In this document: positions 1 to 12,725 of the stretch, one piece after another
Layout: every line of letters begins with the position of its first letter
How positions within the stretch are numbered: the stretch's first letter is position 1
Assembly: GCA_963170055.1 (NCBI GenBank)
Contig: CAUJGJ010000003.1
Coordinates: forward strand, 1,279,044-1,343,043
DNA length: 64,000 nucleotides
Direction of reading: 5' to 3'
Source: Halisarca cf. caerulea
Taxonomy: Eukaryota > Porifera > Demospongiae > Chondrillida > Halisarcidae
Translations under genes and position numbers: made by a program
The notes under the pieces: generated by a model
Seen by the model: only the letters and a program-made list of their open reading frames with translations
What the model was told of the DNA's origin: nothing
The model's database searches: none

Positions 1-194
1 CTGTACAGCTACCACATAGAGTGCTCAGAGAAAGTAGCATTGTATTGTGTGAGTGTTGTAAGAGAGTTTATATGGCATTATCTGGTGTTGTACTGAATGC
101 AGACAAGAATGATGGGGTGTCGTATCAGCTTTTGAAAGGACAGCCATTTTATCTTCAGTCTAAAAGACTAGTGTACATAACATATCTGAGTTAC

Positions 195-803
195 CTTAAG
201 GTTACAAATGTTAGCGGGTACTAATTTTAGCGTTTTTCGGTGGCCAATATTTAGCGGGTACTTATTTTAGCAATTTGATAGCATTATTGTACCAAATCTG
301 TAGTTAGCTATTTTGGAAATGTTATCTCCTTTTCCAATTCTTATCTAAATCACCATGTCTAATCTTTATATAGAGTACTATACTGTTGAACTCGAAAGGT
401 GCAGAAACGAAACACTGAGATCACAAAACTTAAGCTTGTAGATAGGGCTAGAACTTGTCGGCGTACAGCTTGAAGAAATCGTTATCGCTTTTAGGTGAAT
501 TTAAATCGAAAATGATTAAATCGAATATATGTTACAATCCAATGATTCCTGTAAACTTTACATGTATTTGGTTCACTAGTTGCCGTCAATTTTGCTGACT
601 TTGTGTAGATTATACTTTTGTTCGGAGCCGCCATTTTCTCCCGTGTAGTGCACAGTACATCCATACTTAATTGTACAATACAAAATTAGCGGGTACATTC
701 ATTGGCGGGTACAATTGTTAGCGGGCACTTAAGTTAGCGAATTTGAGGCTCTTTGCTAATTTCGCTAAAGTTAGTACCCACTAACATTTGTAGCCTTAAG
801 GTA
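195..803. repeat. MITE-like inverted-repeat element, about 0.6 kb
   Basis: The ends are inverted copies of one another: the left end reads ccttaaggttacaaatgtta and the right end is its near-perfect reverse complement, followed on both sides by the ttagcgggtac motif. That motif recurs inside the element near 250, 690 and 720. There is no credible coding capacity. TA is the possible target duplication. I infer a non-autonomous DNA transposon. Confidence 0.7.
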
Positions 804-1078
804 TGTCATTTGATCCTAACAATGCACGCAGTTAAGTTCAGTGTTGGTGTTGAGGTATATGTTATTTGAGGGAAGTACTATAGCACCCACATTGTAGAGT
901 ACATGCTTACATGAGTGTCTTGGTCCTCAAGCTGTTGGGTGTGATGTGAAGTGTACATGTACATGTTTGTGAAATGGAATATTTTAACTTGGTTTGAGTG
1001 GATTTGATTGGCTAGCAGTGGCTTGGTGGAACACTGTTAAATGTACCTCAAAACACTCTTCAATGATGTGCTTATTAA

Positions 1079-1343
1079 GCACCTTCCATTTAGCAACGTA
1101 CTATTCCATTGTACAAAGAATCAGCCAAGGATACACAAATCTGTGAACCCAAAGAGATGGTAGCTGTACCAGCTAATAGTCCACTGTATAAGTTGTTTAC
1201 CAAAACTCAGTTATTTGTTTTAAACTTAGAAATACAAAACAATGCATTTGATCTATCCTTTGATCTTCTTGACTTCACAAATTTGTGTATCTTGGGCTGA
1301 TTCTTTTTATAATGGAAATGTACGTTACTTAATGGAAGGTGTT
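1079..1343. repeat. MITE of a family with four or five copies in this window
   Basis: The left arm begins caccttccatttagcaacgt and the right arm is its imperfect inverse, ending in ggaaggtgttatt. Internally there are inverted gattctttg/caaagaatc and gatcaaag-type motifs. Related copies lie at about 11878-12137, 21606-21892, 34860-35065 and 37051-37292. The copies differ in their centres, which suggests old independent insertions. Those at 11.9 and 37.1 kb sit in duplicated blocks. Confidence 0.7.
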
Positions 1344-1498
1344 ATTAGTTGATGTTTGGCTGTATGAATTGTGCTTGTCTCTCAACAGTGAAACCAGCAT
1401 GTCATGTGACATTATCCTTAGTACTTCACACTTGCTAGGATTTGGTGTACCTCACAAGTACAAGTGTTGATTGAATGAGAGTTGGAGCAGTTACATCC

Positions 1499-1893
1499 CA
1501 ACCTGTGTACATGTACCAATCTATGTACATGTACCAACCTGTGTACATGTACCAACCTATGTACATGTACCAACCTGTGTATATGTACCAACCTGTGTAC
1601 ATGTACCAACCTATGTACATGTACCAACCTGTGTACATGTACCAACCTGTGTACATGTACCAACCTGTGTACCTGTACCAACCTATGTACATGTACCAAC
1701 CTGTGTACATGTACCAACCTATGTACATGTACCAACCCATGTACATATACCAGCTTATGTATATGTACAAATCTGTGTACATGTTACCAACCTATGTACA
1801 TGTACCAAACTGTGTACATGTACCAACCTATGTATAAACATGTACCAACCTGTGTACATGTACCAACCTATGTGCATGTACCAACCAATGTGT
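1499..1893. repeat. Minisatellite, 18-bp unit
   Basis: About 20 tandem copies of cctgtgtacatgtaccaa, with variants such as ctatg for ctgtg. The unit contains the palindrome tgtacatgtaca. A period of 18 leaves all frames open, which explains the long low-complexity reading frames on both strands; these are not genes. Confidence 0.95.
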
Positions 1894-4800
1894 TTAGATC
1901 TATTCTAAAGCTTTTGTCACATCTGTAATACCACGGAACTGGAAGGAAAATTGGTTCTTGAACTTTGTCGTTTCCATCTAAGCCATGCTAATGTCAAGTG
2001 ACTTTGCTCACGAGGTTGTAATACATTCTACTTTAAAGTCTTTCTATAAACGGTTGCTAACATTCATTGCTTGGGCTTTTGACATCTTGTTTATTCATGG
2101 ATTGTACAGTTTGTTACTTTACTCTGAAAAGCCTCAAGTTTTCAGAGGTTTTGCAAATTGAATGAACCACCTTTCCCTGAGCCTCAGAGAGAGCTTTGTA
2201 AGTTTCTAAACTATATACTTTGCATAGTTCTATAGCTCATTACCAATAGCGCATGGGGCCGCCATTTTATGGGGTGAAACCTGCAACTCACAGTGGGTGT
2301 GACCACAAGTTTGCTCATTTCTTTGTCCTCACTCTTCTAAACTCGGGTGACACCCCTGAACTATCCCAACACAAGTATTAGTCTTTCAATTTAGTATCAA
2401 TCTTTCATTCAATCCAAAGAAGCTAGCATAGTCAACAGATAACAGGTGCCTTCATGGAGGTGTGAAAACCCCATTGGTATTCATTACGCATGTGAGACAT
2501 GTCCGCGTTAAGTTGGAGTTGTGAAAATTTCGCTCTTAACCGTCTTTGTCCTGAACTTGTAGAAGCTTCAGAGCATCGAACGAGGGCTTAACATGTAGGT
2601 AGAAGCATAAAAGTTTCGAGAATTACCATTTTAAAAGATCTACCGTATATGCTCTAATTTTTCGTCATTCCAATTATTGGTCATGGGCTCCAAAAGGGAT
2701 GAAAAGTATTCTAATTGATGAGGAAATTGCATGTGTTCTAATCCTACGTCAGAGACCCTATTTATTCATCACGCAGGCTGGACACCTTCGTTCTGCCATT
2801 TGTTGTGCCATTAATATACTGGAGAAACCGCTGTTTTTTCATTGATATTAGTCATTTTTATTTCGGTAGTTTATTTGCAAAGAAGTTCGTGTGGATTACC
2901 TAACCCCACTAAAAAGTGAAACGCTTTGGGCGCAAGATGGTGGAATGCTTCTAAGACTATTTAATCACATTGCCATAGCTAAACATTTATTAACTTTTCC
3001 ATGCGGAGGCATTGACAACTCTGTTCCAAAGCCGAGGTCTGTAGAAACGACCCTCAAACAGCAAAATTCAAGCTGTTATAACTTAATTGCGACAGGAGTA
3101 ATGTTTTTTTGCCTCCACTAGGAAAATCTGCATAATAATATTATTATAACAAATGGCTCGAAGTTGGCACCTATAAACCGTCTCCAGCTTGTTCCTTCAT
3201 GTTGCGCTCAGCCGAAAACCGGAATTCCCAAGGGCGTCCAGATAGGTCCCAGGCCAGCATGTGACAGAGTTTAACGTGATGACAGAAAACATCACTAAAC
3301 ACAGGTTCGGTATGCAGGTATTACATATGCACATGTGAGGTGTAAACAAAATGGCACCCCAAAAGTCTGCTGAAATCACCCCCTTTTTTTCTTCCGTTCT
3401 ATATGGTCCTGAGAAGGACATCAGACATCATTACAATTATTAAATGTTACATTTCTTGGTACAATTGTTTTTGTTGTGTTCGTTAAGCTAGAGAAACAAT
3501 AGTTGATTCAGACCTATGAAAAACTTTCAGTGGAGAAGGCAGTCATGTAAATGCTCGATTAAGGGGATCATATGGAGTCGGAAGACATCTAACCAACGCA
3601 GGTGTGACATGTGCACATGTGAGCAGAAGTCAAAATGGCCGCCCTAAAGTCGGCAGAAATTAACCCCCACTTTTCTTCCATTTAGTTTACTTATGTAGTA
3701 CAAAAAGCATACAGAGCATTTATTCAACTATTTAACGCTACAATTGTTGACTTAACTTTGCTGACCCAGCTTCGCGAAGCCGAAAAGACTAGCACAGATT
3801 CGGACCTTAAAATTAGGTTTAGTGCAAAACCCGGACATGTAAACCATCATTCTGAGCAGCCATACTTTGTTCAGAACCTTTCAACAACAATATCTAAATT
3901 TTCGCCGTTGGAGAACTTACCATTCCTCTTCGTTCCTGAGATGTGCACCAAAACGTTGTTTTTCATCCAAAGTAAAACACAAACTTGTGCACATGTCAGG
4001 AATGGGACATGCTAACAAAGTCTCCAATGGTGAAAATTTAGATTTACCTATCGTGATCTAACTCCCGCGACATGGCTCCTCTACACAACTGTTTAGATGA
4101 CCGGGTTTTGGAAAGAATCTGCGGTCATTGAAGAAGTCTCTCTCTCGCCGTTTATCACAAGGTTGTCACGCGATATGATGACGTCACCAGCCAACGGTAA
4201 CAATCGGTGAAATCGATACTCCTCCCAACACAAATGAATAGCTATTAGAACGTCAGACTCTTGAAAACACTTCATGTGCAGACTAACACACGATATTCGA
4301 TATATTATTCTTCTGGTTGAGAGTAAAAGAGCGTATAATATTATCCTTCAAGCTACCTGTATGGCATACGCGTGACCAACGTGTGCACATCAGTAAAACA
4401 TGTTATTATTCAATCAAATTCCTTTGCAAACCACACAACGCCCCTCTGTTTACTGAGAATGCACATGTTATACCTGCGAAATTGTCTAAATTTTCACTGT
4501 TAGAGAATTTTCCTAATCCTCTTCGTTTGCGAGATGTGCACCAAGATGTTGTTTTCATCCAGAATTTAACCACAAAACCGTGCACATGTCGGGAATGGAG
4601 GACTTGATCAAATTCTCCAATGATGAGAATTTACCTTTGTCATTGGTGAACCCCATTCCAAAACAAGGCTTCGCTACACACTCGCTCACATGACCGTCTT
4701 TTCGAAAGAAGTGCAGCCTTTGGTGAACACTGCCTCTTCGGCCATTAATTGTCACAAGGTTTTCACCTGACAAATATAACGTCAGCATTACAGGAGTCTC

Positions 4801-7345
4801 GAAGAAGATTTAGCCGAGTGTAGTAGATCGCATTCCGTTCTCCTTTTGTAGCTGTTTTCAGCTTCTAACGATCAGTAAACCTCTCTTATCCGTCTATTCC
4901 GTTGAAACTACCACAAATTCACTTGAAGTATTTCGACATGACTTGCATGCACAATCTCTGTATTCAGTGTAAGAATTGTATTAAATTCCACGTAAACCAC
5001 AAAACGCCCCTCAAATTCCGCGAAGTGCACATACCTGCGTATTAGTAATATGCCTGAATATCAGCTCCAATCACTGGATAAATGCGTGACTAATAACTTG
5101 AAGGCACCTAAAAATAAAATTTTATCACTATGCAAACTGGGAAGCTCTATCCTAACAAATCTGGACATGTCTCACATGCTACCTAATTGTATTTCCAAGG
5201 AAAAGGACCATCTCTGCGTACATGCCTTAATTTGCAAATCATAACTCACCTATGGTTTCACTTATGGCTCTGAAACTTGGTTGTTGGCATCCTTGATATG
5301 CCATACAGCCCGAGTACCTGTGTCTTGGCTGCCAATGGTAAAATCGACCCCAGATTCATACCCTCAGCACTTGGCAATCTGTCATACAGCCCTCAACTGT
5401 AAGCCAGTGCTTACAACTACTTAGCTAACCTATACAAAGACAGCTGCACCAGTGTGGCCAGTCTGGTTTAGGCTGAACCACTTTTTATAGCTTACTTGGA
5501 TCCTTTTTAAATTTGTCCAGCTCTCCAGAGAAATTTGCACCTTTACTTTGTAATAGTACTCACTGTACACCCTAGATTGACATATGCGTTGACGTATTGA
5601 TTCCGCCATTTTTACCACGTGTTGCGTGACAGTGCCTGAAAATGTCCATTCATAGAGATTTTAATAGGCTAGTTAGGATGCCACAGTACACAGGTGAGTT
5701 ATGTGCACATTGAGGGAAATTTCAAAATGGCCGCCGCAAAATTTGGTCACAAGTACACCCCCTTTTTCTTCTTTCGCAGTGAATAATATGGAAAGGCGAA
5801 GGTAAAAGACTTTAATTGAACTCTTTAACTCTCTATTTCTCCACTTTGTTAACTTCTAAAGAGCGTATCGAAGGGGGAATTTCGAACTGATTCGAAGTAT
5901 ACGATTTTACCTCCACCTTAAAACGTGCCGTATTTAAAGATTCTGTGGAGACAAGCTATCTACGGCGAAGAGTTCTTTGGAATGGTAGCTAACTTTTCAC
6001 CATAGCGCCTTAAGAAATTCCACTTCGTTCCGAAGATGTGCAAATTTTTGTGGTCTTTTTAGATAAATATTTTATAAACACGTGCATATAAAACGAGAGG
6101 AACAAGCTTTTAAGAGGCGCTACAGTGAAAAGTTAGTTTTACCCTTTGTTAACAAGCTTGCAAATTCTCGAAGCTCAAGCGGGTCATTTTCATCGGCGCG
6201 TTTTGAGAAGAAATTTATCTCCTGCAAATATCCTTTTTCTTCTCTTAGTCACACCAATGTCAGGTGACTTGGCGCATACGTTACATTACGTCACGAATAG
6301 GTACTGTTCACGGAAGCTGCAAGCTGGCATGTGTATTCATCTCTCAATTTTTATAGCAGCTATATCTTGTCCCTGACTCCAACGATTCAACAGGCAACTA
6401 TTATTGCCGTTCAAAGCATTTGGATAGTGCTGAACGTAGGTTAGAATGAGAATTGTCGGTTAGTTACCCCCTGCGTGGTTTTGTACGAAATAGTGCCCCA
6501 AGAATGCCATTGAGATCACTTGTTGCAAGGTACTGATGCTGATAAAGTCTATTTGTAAACATTTGAGTTATTAGTACTCACAATATCAATGTACAGTTCA
6601 CTCAGTTCATCAGTAATCCGTACCACGCAACAAGCGATTTCAACAGCATTCGCTCCTATGAAACCACGCAGAGGATACCTAACCCGACAATTCACAATAA
6701 ATACACAAAACCTAACCGTCGTTCAGCACTAGCAGTGGTTCGGATCCTTCTTTTAGAGGAGCATTCACCAACGCGTCACAACTGGTCATCCTTTGGTCAC
6801 GCAGATCGCGCATGATCTGGCTTGCAAAGGCGTTACAATGTAATCACATTCCTTATTACCACAGAAACGCCCCTCTATAGTTCAATGTGTACGTAACCTA
6901 CCTGCGCATGGGAACAGCTTTAACGTGCAAGAAGGACTCTCAGAGTAGTCATAAGACAGGGTTGCAGGATTCTCTGCGGAGCCAGGATAGTCTTACTAAT
7001 TTCCAGAAGTGAGAATTTAGAAATCAAACCTTGTTCTCCCTTTCAACATACTCAGTTACAATCAGGTCTTGGCTTCCTTACAATGCAATCACACCTTGAC
7101 AATGTTTGTGTTCAATGATAACTCAAGAGATATTAAATCATTTGATGATAGTGCATGTTTACATGTAATATTATTAAGATGATTTCATCTCTTTTGAGTC
7201 ATCGCTAAATTACCTAGTATAGTAGCAAGTGAAGTCATTAGCAAAAGCACATGCAGAACAGCTGCAGGTTTTAGAAGCTTTTGAGGAAAACTATATTGTG
7301 GGATTTATTATTACATTGCTTGCATACTGTAAGTGTACTTTATGC
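1894..7345. repeat. Repeat-rich region without a recognisable gene
   Basis: I see no convincing exon here. Several pieces recur elsewhere in the window. The block at 2490-3200 (gacatgtccgc, then cctaaccccactaaaaag) matches 12780-13790 and 38765-40600. The block at 5075-5185 (gactaataactt ... ctggacatgtctcacatg) matches 20715-20815 and, inverted, 40620-40725. Copies of a 'caaaatggccgcc' motif lie near 3630 and 5720. I read this as nested and decayed non-autonomous elements. A short alpha-helical reading frame at 7229-7328 ends at a GTAAGT donor, but its phase does not fit the next exon. Confidence 0.55.
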
Positions 7346-7746
7346 ATCACATGGTGGATATGTACATCACATGGTGGATATGTACATTACATGGTGGATA
7401 TGTACATCACATGGTGGATATGTACATCACATGGTGGATATGTACATCACATGGTGGACATGTACATCACATGGTGGATATGTACATCACATGGTGGATA
7501 TGTACATTACATGGTGGATATGTACATCACATGGTGGACATGTACATCACATGGTGGATATGTACATCACATGGTGGACATGTACATCACATGGTGGACA
7601 TGTACATCACATGGTGGATATGTACATTACATGGTGGATATGTACATCACATGGTGGATATGTACATCACATGGTGGACATGTACATCACATGGTGGATA
7701 TGTACATCACATGGTGGATGTGTACATCACATGGTGGATATGTACA
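7346..7746. repeat. Minisatellite, 20-bp unit
   Basis: Twenty very homogeneous tandem copies of tacatcacatggtggatatg. Variants are mainly catt for catc and gaca for gata. The three overlapping plus-strand reading frames across it are artefacts of the repeat period. The high homogeneity suggests recent expansion. Confidence 0.95.
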
Positions 7747-7895
7747 ATCGCGTCGAAGGAAATATTTATAGACTGTAGCCTGACCACCTTTAAAGAGTCA
7801 GTGCCACCTCTGAAGTATGTGATTAACTATAATTTGTAGGCATTAATCCATGTCTATGGTATTCAGATGCTTTGTTTATTCTTTGTATCTATTTA

Positions 7896-8285
7896 TAGTC
7901 CTCCCCTCACACCCCTTCCAACTCCTCCTCTCACCCCTTCCTCCTCTCACCCCTTCCAACTCCTCCCCTCGCCCCTTCCAACTCCTCCCCTCGTCCCTTC
8001 CAACTCCTCCCCTCTCCAACTCCTCCTCTCACCCCTTCCAACTCCTCCTTTCACCCCTTCCAACTCCTCCCTTCGCCCCTTCCAACTCCTCCCTTCACCC
8101 CTTCCAACTCCTCCCCTCGCCCCTTCCAACTCCTCCCCTCGCCCCTTCCAACTCCTCCCTTCACCCCTTCCAATTCATTTCTCCCCTCAACCCTTCCAGC
8201 TCCTCCCCTCACCCCTTCCAGCTCCTCCCCTCACCCCTTCCAACTCCTCCCCTAACCCCCTCCAACTCCTTGACCCCTTGAATAT
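7896..8285. repeat. Polypyrimidine minisatellite, 22-bp unit
   Basis: About 17 copies of ccccttccaactcctcccctc plus one variable base. The plus strand is almost pure C and T apart from the paired A residues. It lies about 200 bp upstream of the first recognised exon of the Roc/CARD gene. Confidence 0.93.
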
Positions 8286-8490
8286 TCCTAGACCCTCCCC
8301 TATACTGTTTGTACAGTGCTGTATGGACAAGGGTGACTTTGGATTCTCATGTCACTTGTCAAAGAAATGTATACATATCTCACTATCCATCACATGTGGT
8401 CTGCATCACTAGATCTTTGCTGCACTACTTGTGAGCTTTGTTGTGTCAGACTCTGCACTTTCAACAACCTTGTTGTTGTTTCTATTACAG

Positions 8491-8542
8491 CACATAGATC
8501 AGCTACTCTTTACAGAGAAGTTTCAGTCTAAGCTCATGGAAG
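8491..8542 (+). CDS. Roc-COR-ZU5-CARD gene, exon A (first recognised, partial N-terminus)
   Basis: A 52-nt exon between a good acceptor (tctattacag) and a GTCAGC donor. It is open in phase 0 and leaves one base, matching the 2-base start of the next exon. It encodes 17 residues beginning HIDQLLFTEK, which precede the GTPase domain. No start codon is present, so at least one more 5' exon must lie to the left and was not identified. Assignment rests on phase compatibility and proximity. Confidence 0.6.
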
Positions 8543-8619
8543 GTCAGCATACAATGAGTCATTTGCCCTCTACCCACATGTGTACATGACTTGAAAGCAT
8601 CCTCCTTCAACCTATACAG

Positions 8620-10803
8620 CTGCAATTGACAAAGGTGGTTCTGTGGAAGTGGAGATTGTCAAAGTAGTGACTCTTGGACCACCAGAATCTGGTAAGACTC
8701 AACTGAAGAAAGCGTTAACCGGACAGTTTGAGAACTCAACACAAAGCACTCTAGTTTCCACTGAAGCCGATGTAGTTATGGAGTGCTTTATAGAAGGAGA
8801 GTCCAAGTTTGCTTGGAAACAATTCGATTCAACCGAACTGCAATCCTCTCTGTGTGCCACAGTAGAGAAGGATATGTACGATACTTCTCACAGTCAGTTT
8901 CATACAGCACAGAAGGGCACAAGCAAGGGGAAAGGACAAGTACCACTTCCTGTAGCCGGGGAAGAACGCCTCAATACTGAACCTGTGCTAGAACCAGAGC
9001 AAGCATCAGTTGAGGGAGAGGTAGTGCACAGCAAAGAAGACACTACTTCACCTACCACACGTAAGGTAGACCTTCCAACTCAAAATGAATTTTCCGCTTT
9101 AACGAAAAGGGTTGTTCGCCGATATCCTCAAGAATTTGGGGATAAGTACCTAAAGAAGGTTAAGCTGATCCACATGATCGACAGTGGTGGACAGCCAGCC
9201 TTCCTTGATTTCCACCCTCTAGTTGCCACCAGCAGAACCCTCTACCTACTGGTGTACAACTCACAGGAAGGTCTCTCTGCTCGCCCTGCACTCACGTACC
9301 GCAAACCCACTGAGTTTCCCACCAAATCCCTTCCGAATCCATCCCAGACCAATTTGGACATGATCAAGAGGTCCTTGCACTCTCTTCACCACTGCAAGGA
9401 TAAATTATTGAAAATGGAAGGTACAATACGGGACCGCCTCGGTGACAATGTCACCATTGATCAATCTGATGTGCTCTCAATCATTGTAGTGGGATCTCGA
9501 AAGGCCCAGCAGTGTCAAGAAGATCCTTCAAGTCTGTTGAAGTCACACTGCTGTAGCATCCCAATTTGGGACGACACCCAGTGGAATGTAGTTCTTGTGG
9601 ATAGTCTCAATCCTTCTTGCAGTGGTGTTGAGGAGCTGCGCGAAAAGATTTCGAAAGCCGAATCAAAGTTTAAGATCCGTTTTCCCCTTTTGTGGTTCCA
9701 CTGTCAGCTGATGTTCTGGTCAACTGATGACCCCTCCCTCTCTGTGCTGAAATACCACCATCTCCAAATGCTGTGTATGGAGCACAAGTTTGTCTTTTCA
9801 GCTGAGGAATTCCTTGCATTAATAACCACCTTCCACATGCTTGGTCTGTTTGTGTGTTCTGGCATTGATCGCATCAGAGAGGATCCAAATGATTCTGATA
9901 GCCTCTACAACTCTCCTATCTTCACAAAACCTAATGTTCTCTATCAGCAAATATCAAAAATTCTTGAAATTCCATTCCATGATGTAGGAAATCCTAAATC
10001 TCTTCTCTCAAAGGTCCATCGAAACTTGTTCAAAGATATTCAAAAAGAGGGCATCCTTACGCCCAACTCCCTCCATCTGTTGGGGGTCCCGGACATTCTG
10101 GGATCATTCACTGGATTCCACTCATACTTGCTAAAGTCTCTGGTGAAGTGGGGATTGGCTGCTCAAGTATCACAAGACCCCCTTCAGCTCTTCATTCCAT
10201 CTGCCCTGCCCACACGTGCTGATGCCCACTGTTCTCTGAGTGAGAGCCCTATTCCACAGCTGGCTCTGGCTATCATTGGTGAAGAGTCGGATGATTATTA
10301 CCATCTTCCTCAAGGCCTCTTCCCTCACTTCATAGTTAGCCTCATGAACCACCATAGTGGTGGCTATGAATTGAGGAAGAGCAAAGAAAATTCCCAACCT
10401 CACTGCCGGGATGTTGTCACACTTATCAACGATGCCTGTGAGGAAACAGAATTCCCTTACACTGTTTGTGCTGTGGACAACATCAACCACATCTCTGTCC
10501 ACATCATTCCAGTTCTGGAGGATGAATCCAGCCCCCAGTGGTCTTCAGAAGATGTTGCAATCATCATTGAAGACATGAAGCAGTCCATGGAAGAGGCTTA
10601 TTCCAGGCTGTACCAGAGGTCCACTCAACCCCGAGTGATCCTCTGTTGCCCATGCTCACTTTGCCCTCTTGCTCAACAGAAGAAGCATCTTGCTCAAGTG
10701 GACTGTGAGCGACTTACCCTTCACTGTTTGTCACTGGAATGTGACAGACCCTATGCCAAGAAGTGTTCTGGCACAATGGAGGCTATTCTGAAAGAGATGA
10801 AAA
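8620..10803 (+). CDS. Roc-like GTPase plus COR-like region, large exon of the CARD gene
   Basis: This exon encodes about 728 residues. The acceptor cctatacag precedes it, and the frame is open for 2.2 kb. Near its start is a P-loop, GPPESGKT (8676-8699). At about residue 180 is the switch II motif DSGGQ (from 9180), where Ras-like proteins have DxxGQ. A G4-like VVGSRKAQ follows near 9490 but lacks the usual NKxD/THxD. Roughly residues 345-520 (FPLLWFHCQL through FTKPNVLYQQ) resemble a COR dimerisation module. The tail is cysteine-rich. The frame could stop at 10823, but a GTAAGG donor at 10804 leaves one base that fits the exon at 11138, and I prefer splicing. Roc-COR proteins are GTPase switches in signalling and innate immunity; the ligand is unknown. 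Confidence 0.82.
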
Positions 10804-11137
10804 GTAAGGGATCTCTACCCTAAGTTGTCACACCTTTCTATGTACATAGTCCATACCACCATGTGTGTAATGTCTCAGCAGCTTTGTAGCTTACATTGTA
10901 AGTGTAGATGATGAGTGTACACAGAGGTACATTCACTGCAAAGAGTCCATGCAATACATGTATTCCCTCAAGTACACAACATTCTATCCACCAACACTTT
11001 GTATAATACTGTGCATGTATTTGCAGATTACAATCACCATACCTGTCTATGCTTGAAGCATCCATACAATGTATTGGACATTAGCTCACCCTCTGAAACA
11101 ACATGTGATAGTTTCCATCTCAATCTCTCTCTTACAG

Positions 11138-11198
11138 GGGCACAGAGGAAAACAGAGCCTGTCAAGCTTCCTAGTTCTCCTTCAAAACAAGATTCATG
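11138..11198 (+). CDS. CARD gene, linker exon after COR
   Basis: A 61-nt exon between a strong acceptor (ctctctcttacag) and a GTCAGT donor. It enters with two bases completing an AGG codon from the previous exon and leaves TG. It encodes a basic, Ser/Pro-rich linker beginning AQRKTEPVKL. Only phase fit and splice signals support it; there is no domain. Confidence 0.5.
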
Positions 11199-11449
11199 GT
11201 CAGTTGTAGCTCCAATCTTGTGAATAGTTGTTCCTTTACAAAGTTAAGTTGAATTCATTTGACAATTGGTAGCTATAGTGATGTTTCTACTCCTGTAACA
11301 GGCACCATTGTAGATCATACTTCCAATGACTTCCTTTGTGAACTATGATATGGCAACTCACCATGCCCAGGTTCTTCACTGTGCATAGCATATCCAATAG
11401 ACAAGACTGTACGTACTATCCTGGTATCTATTAGTTTACTGTATGTACA

Positions 11450-11818
11450 GTATAGACCCTTCACTGTTCCAAGTATAGACCCTTCACTGGTCCAAGTATA
11501 GACCCTTCACTGTTCCCAGTATAGACCCTTCACAGTTCCAAGTACAGACCCTTCACTGTTCCAAGTACAGACCCTTCACTATTCCAAGTATAGACCCTTC
11601 ACTGTTCCAAGTACAGACCCTTCACTATTCCAAGTATAGACCCTTCACTGTTCCAAGTACAGACCCTTCACTATTCCAAGTATAGACCCTTCACTGTTCC
11701 AAGTACAGACCCTTCACTGTTCCCAGTATAGACCCTTCCCTGTTCCAAGTATAGACCCTTCACTGTTCCAAGTATAGACCCTTCACTGTTCCAAGTACAG
11801 ACCCTTCACTGGTCCAAG
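11450..11818. repeat. Minisatellite, 23-bp unit (left copy)
   Basis: About 16 tandem copies of agacccttcactgttccaag plus tat or tac. The same array, longer, is at 36484-37000 in the duplicated block. Confidence 0.93.
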
Positions 11819-11877
11819 AACACTCTTGCAGCTGCTTCACTATCCTATTGCAGTAGCATAGTCATACACCTACAGGA

Positions 11878-12137
11878 ACACCTTCCATTTAGCAGCATAC
11901 TATTCCATTATACAAAGAATCAGCCTAGGATACACAAATCTGTGAACCACAAGAGATAGCAGCTGTACCATCTGCTAGTCGAATATATAAATTGTTCACT
12001 GTAACATTGTTATTTGTTTTGAAGTGAGAAAATGAACTAAGCTAAGCCTTGTCTTTGATCTCGGTTTCGCAATTTGTGAAACTAAGGCTGATTCTTTTAA
12101 TAATGGAAAGGTGCATTGCTAAATGAAGGTGTTACAG
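11878..12137. repeat. MITE, same family as 1079-1343
   Basis: The arms run from caccttccatttagcagcat to the inverse gctaaatgaaggtgtta. It is carried inside the duplicated block, so it predates the duplication. Confidence 0.7.
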
Positions 12138-12323
12138 GGGAAATGACTTGGTCACATCTAGCTGGTACTGCCTAGCCCTTCACATTACACTGAAGAAACT
12201 CATGTGGCCTGTTAACATTCTCTGTAACACACTGCATGGTAACTGGTAGTGAAGTTCTCATTTGGTGAGAGATTTGATGCTACCTTGGATCCATTGTAAT
12301 CAGCTTCTATTGTATACCTGTAG

Positions 12324-12415
12324 TCCCCCAAGTGAGGAAGATGATGTCCAGCCATCTCATCCCACCTCTTCAAAGAGCCCTGAGCACCAGCATCCAGTGC
12401 TGAGCACCCCAGAAG
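12324..12415 (+). CDS. CARD gene, duplicated linker exon (copy before ZU5)
   Basis: A 92-nt exon between tatacctgtag and a GTATAG donor. It enters in phase 2 and leaves one base. The encoded linker is Ser/Pro/His/Glu-rich (SPPSEEDDVQ-like, then SSKSPEHQH). Its paralogue at 37480-37571 has the same length, the same phases and nearly the same sequence. The leftover G joins AT of the ZU5 exon to make an Asp codon. It probably forms a flexible, possibly phosphorylated, spacer. Confidence 0.65.
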
Positions 12416-12725
12416 GTATAGTTAACTGTACATTCACCATGCAGCCACAATATATGCCATTCTGTACACTCACTGAAGCTGTAGTTATTGTGGAAACATT
12501 AGTGGCTGTTGACCCTCTAAACTACTGACAGTGCTAACAAAGTGCATCCCTCAAATGTGTGAAGACCACACTACAGTACAGCCTGTCCACAATCATCATT
12601 ATAGCAGGGAACCACCAGTCAATGGTGGACACATGTTGTCTGGTAAAAAGCTGGTACCTGCACATTGTTTTACACCTTTGTCAAGGAGCCACCTGTCTAT
12701 ACAGCAGCCACTACACAGCTAGGGC

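Larger units (their letters stand above)
11199..12725. repeat. Left copy of a 1.5-1.6 kb segmental duplication within the CARD gene
   Basis: This block aligns with 36200-37830 in the same order: tggtagctatagtgatgt, then a gttcttcactg segment, the 23-bp minisatellite, the caccttccatt MITE, the linker exon, and a tail ending in caaggagccacctgtct. Identity looks high (many runs of 30 or more identical bases) with small indels. The minisatellite has about 16 copies here and about 22 in the right copy. Duplication followed by exon retention on both sides best explains the two linker exons. Confidence 0.85.

Noticed and set aside
1418..1928. Long overlapping frames on both strands (VHVHRL and YMYQP repeats)
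   Set aside because: They are translations of the 18-bp minisatellite; a period divisible by three keeps frames open without coding meaning.
7229..7839. Frames of 165-180 codons with HGGYVHHMVDMY repeats
   Set aside because: These are the 20-bp minisatellite read in three frames. Only the first 30 codons are non-repetitive, and they fit no neighbouring exon.
10804..10823. TAA at about 10821 as the true end of the Roc gene
   Set aside because: Possible but less likely: a GTAAGG donor 18 bp earlier joins in phase to a chain of exons that continues with exact codon accounting to the tail anchor.
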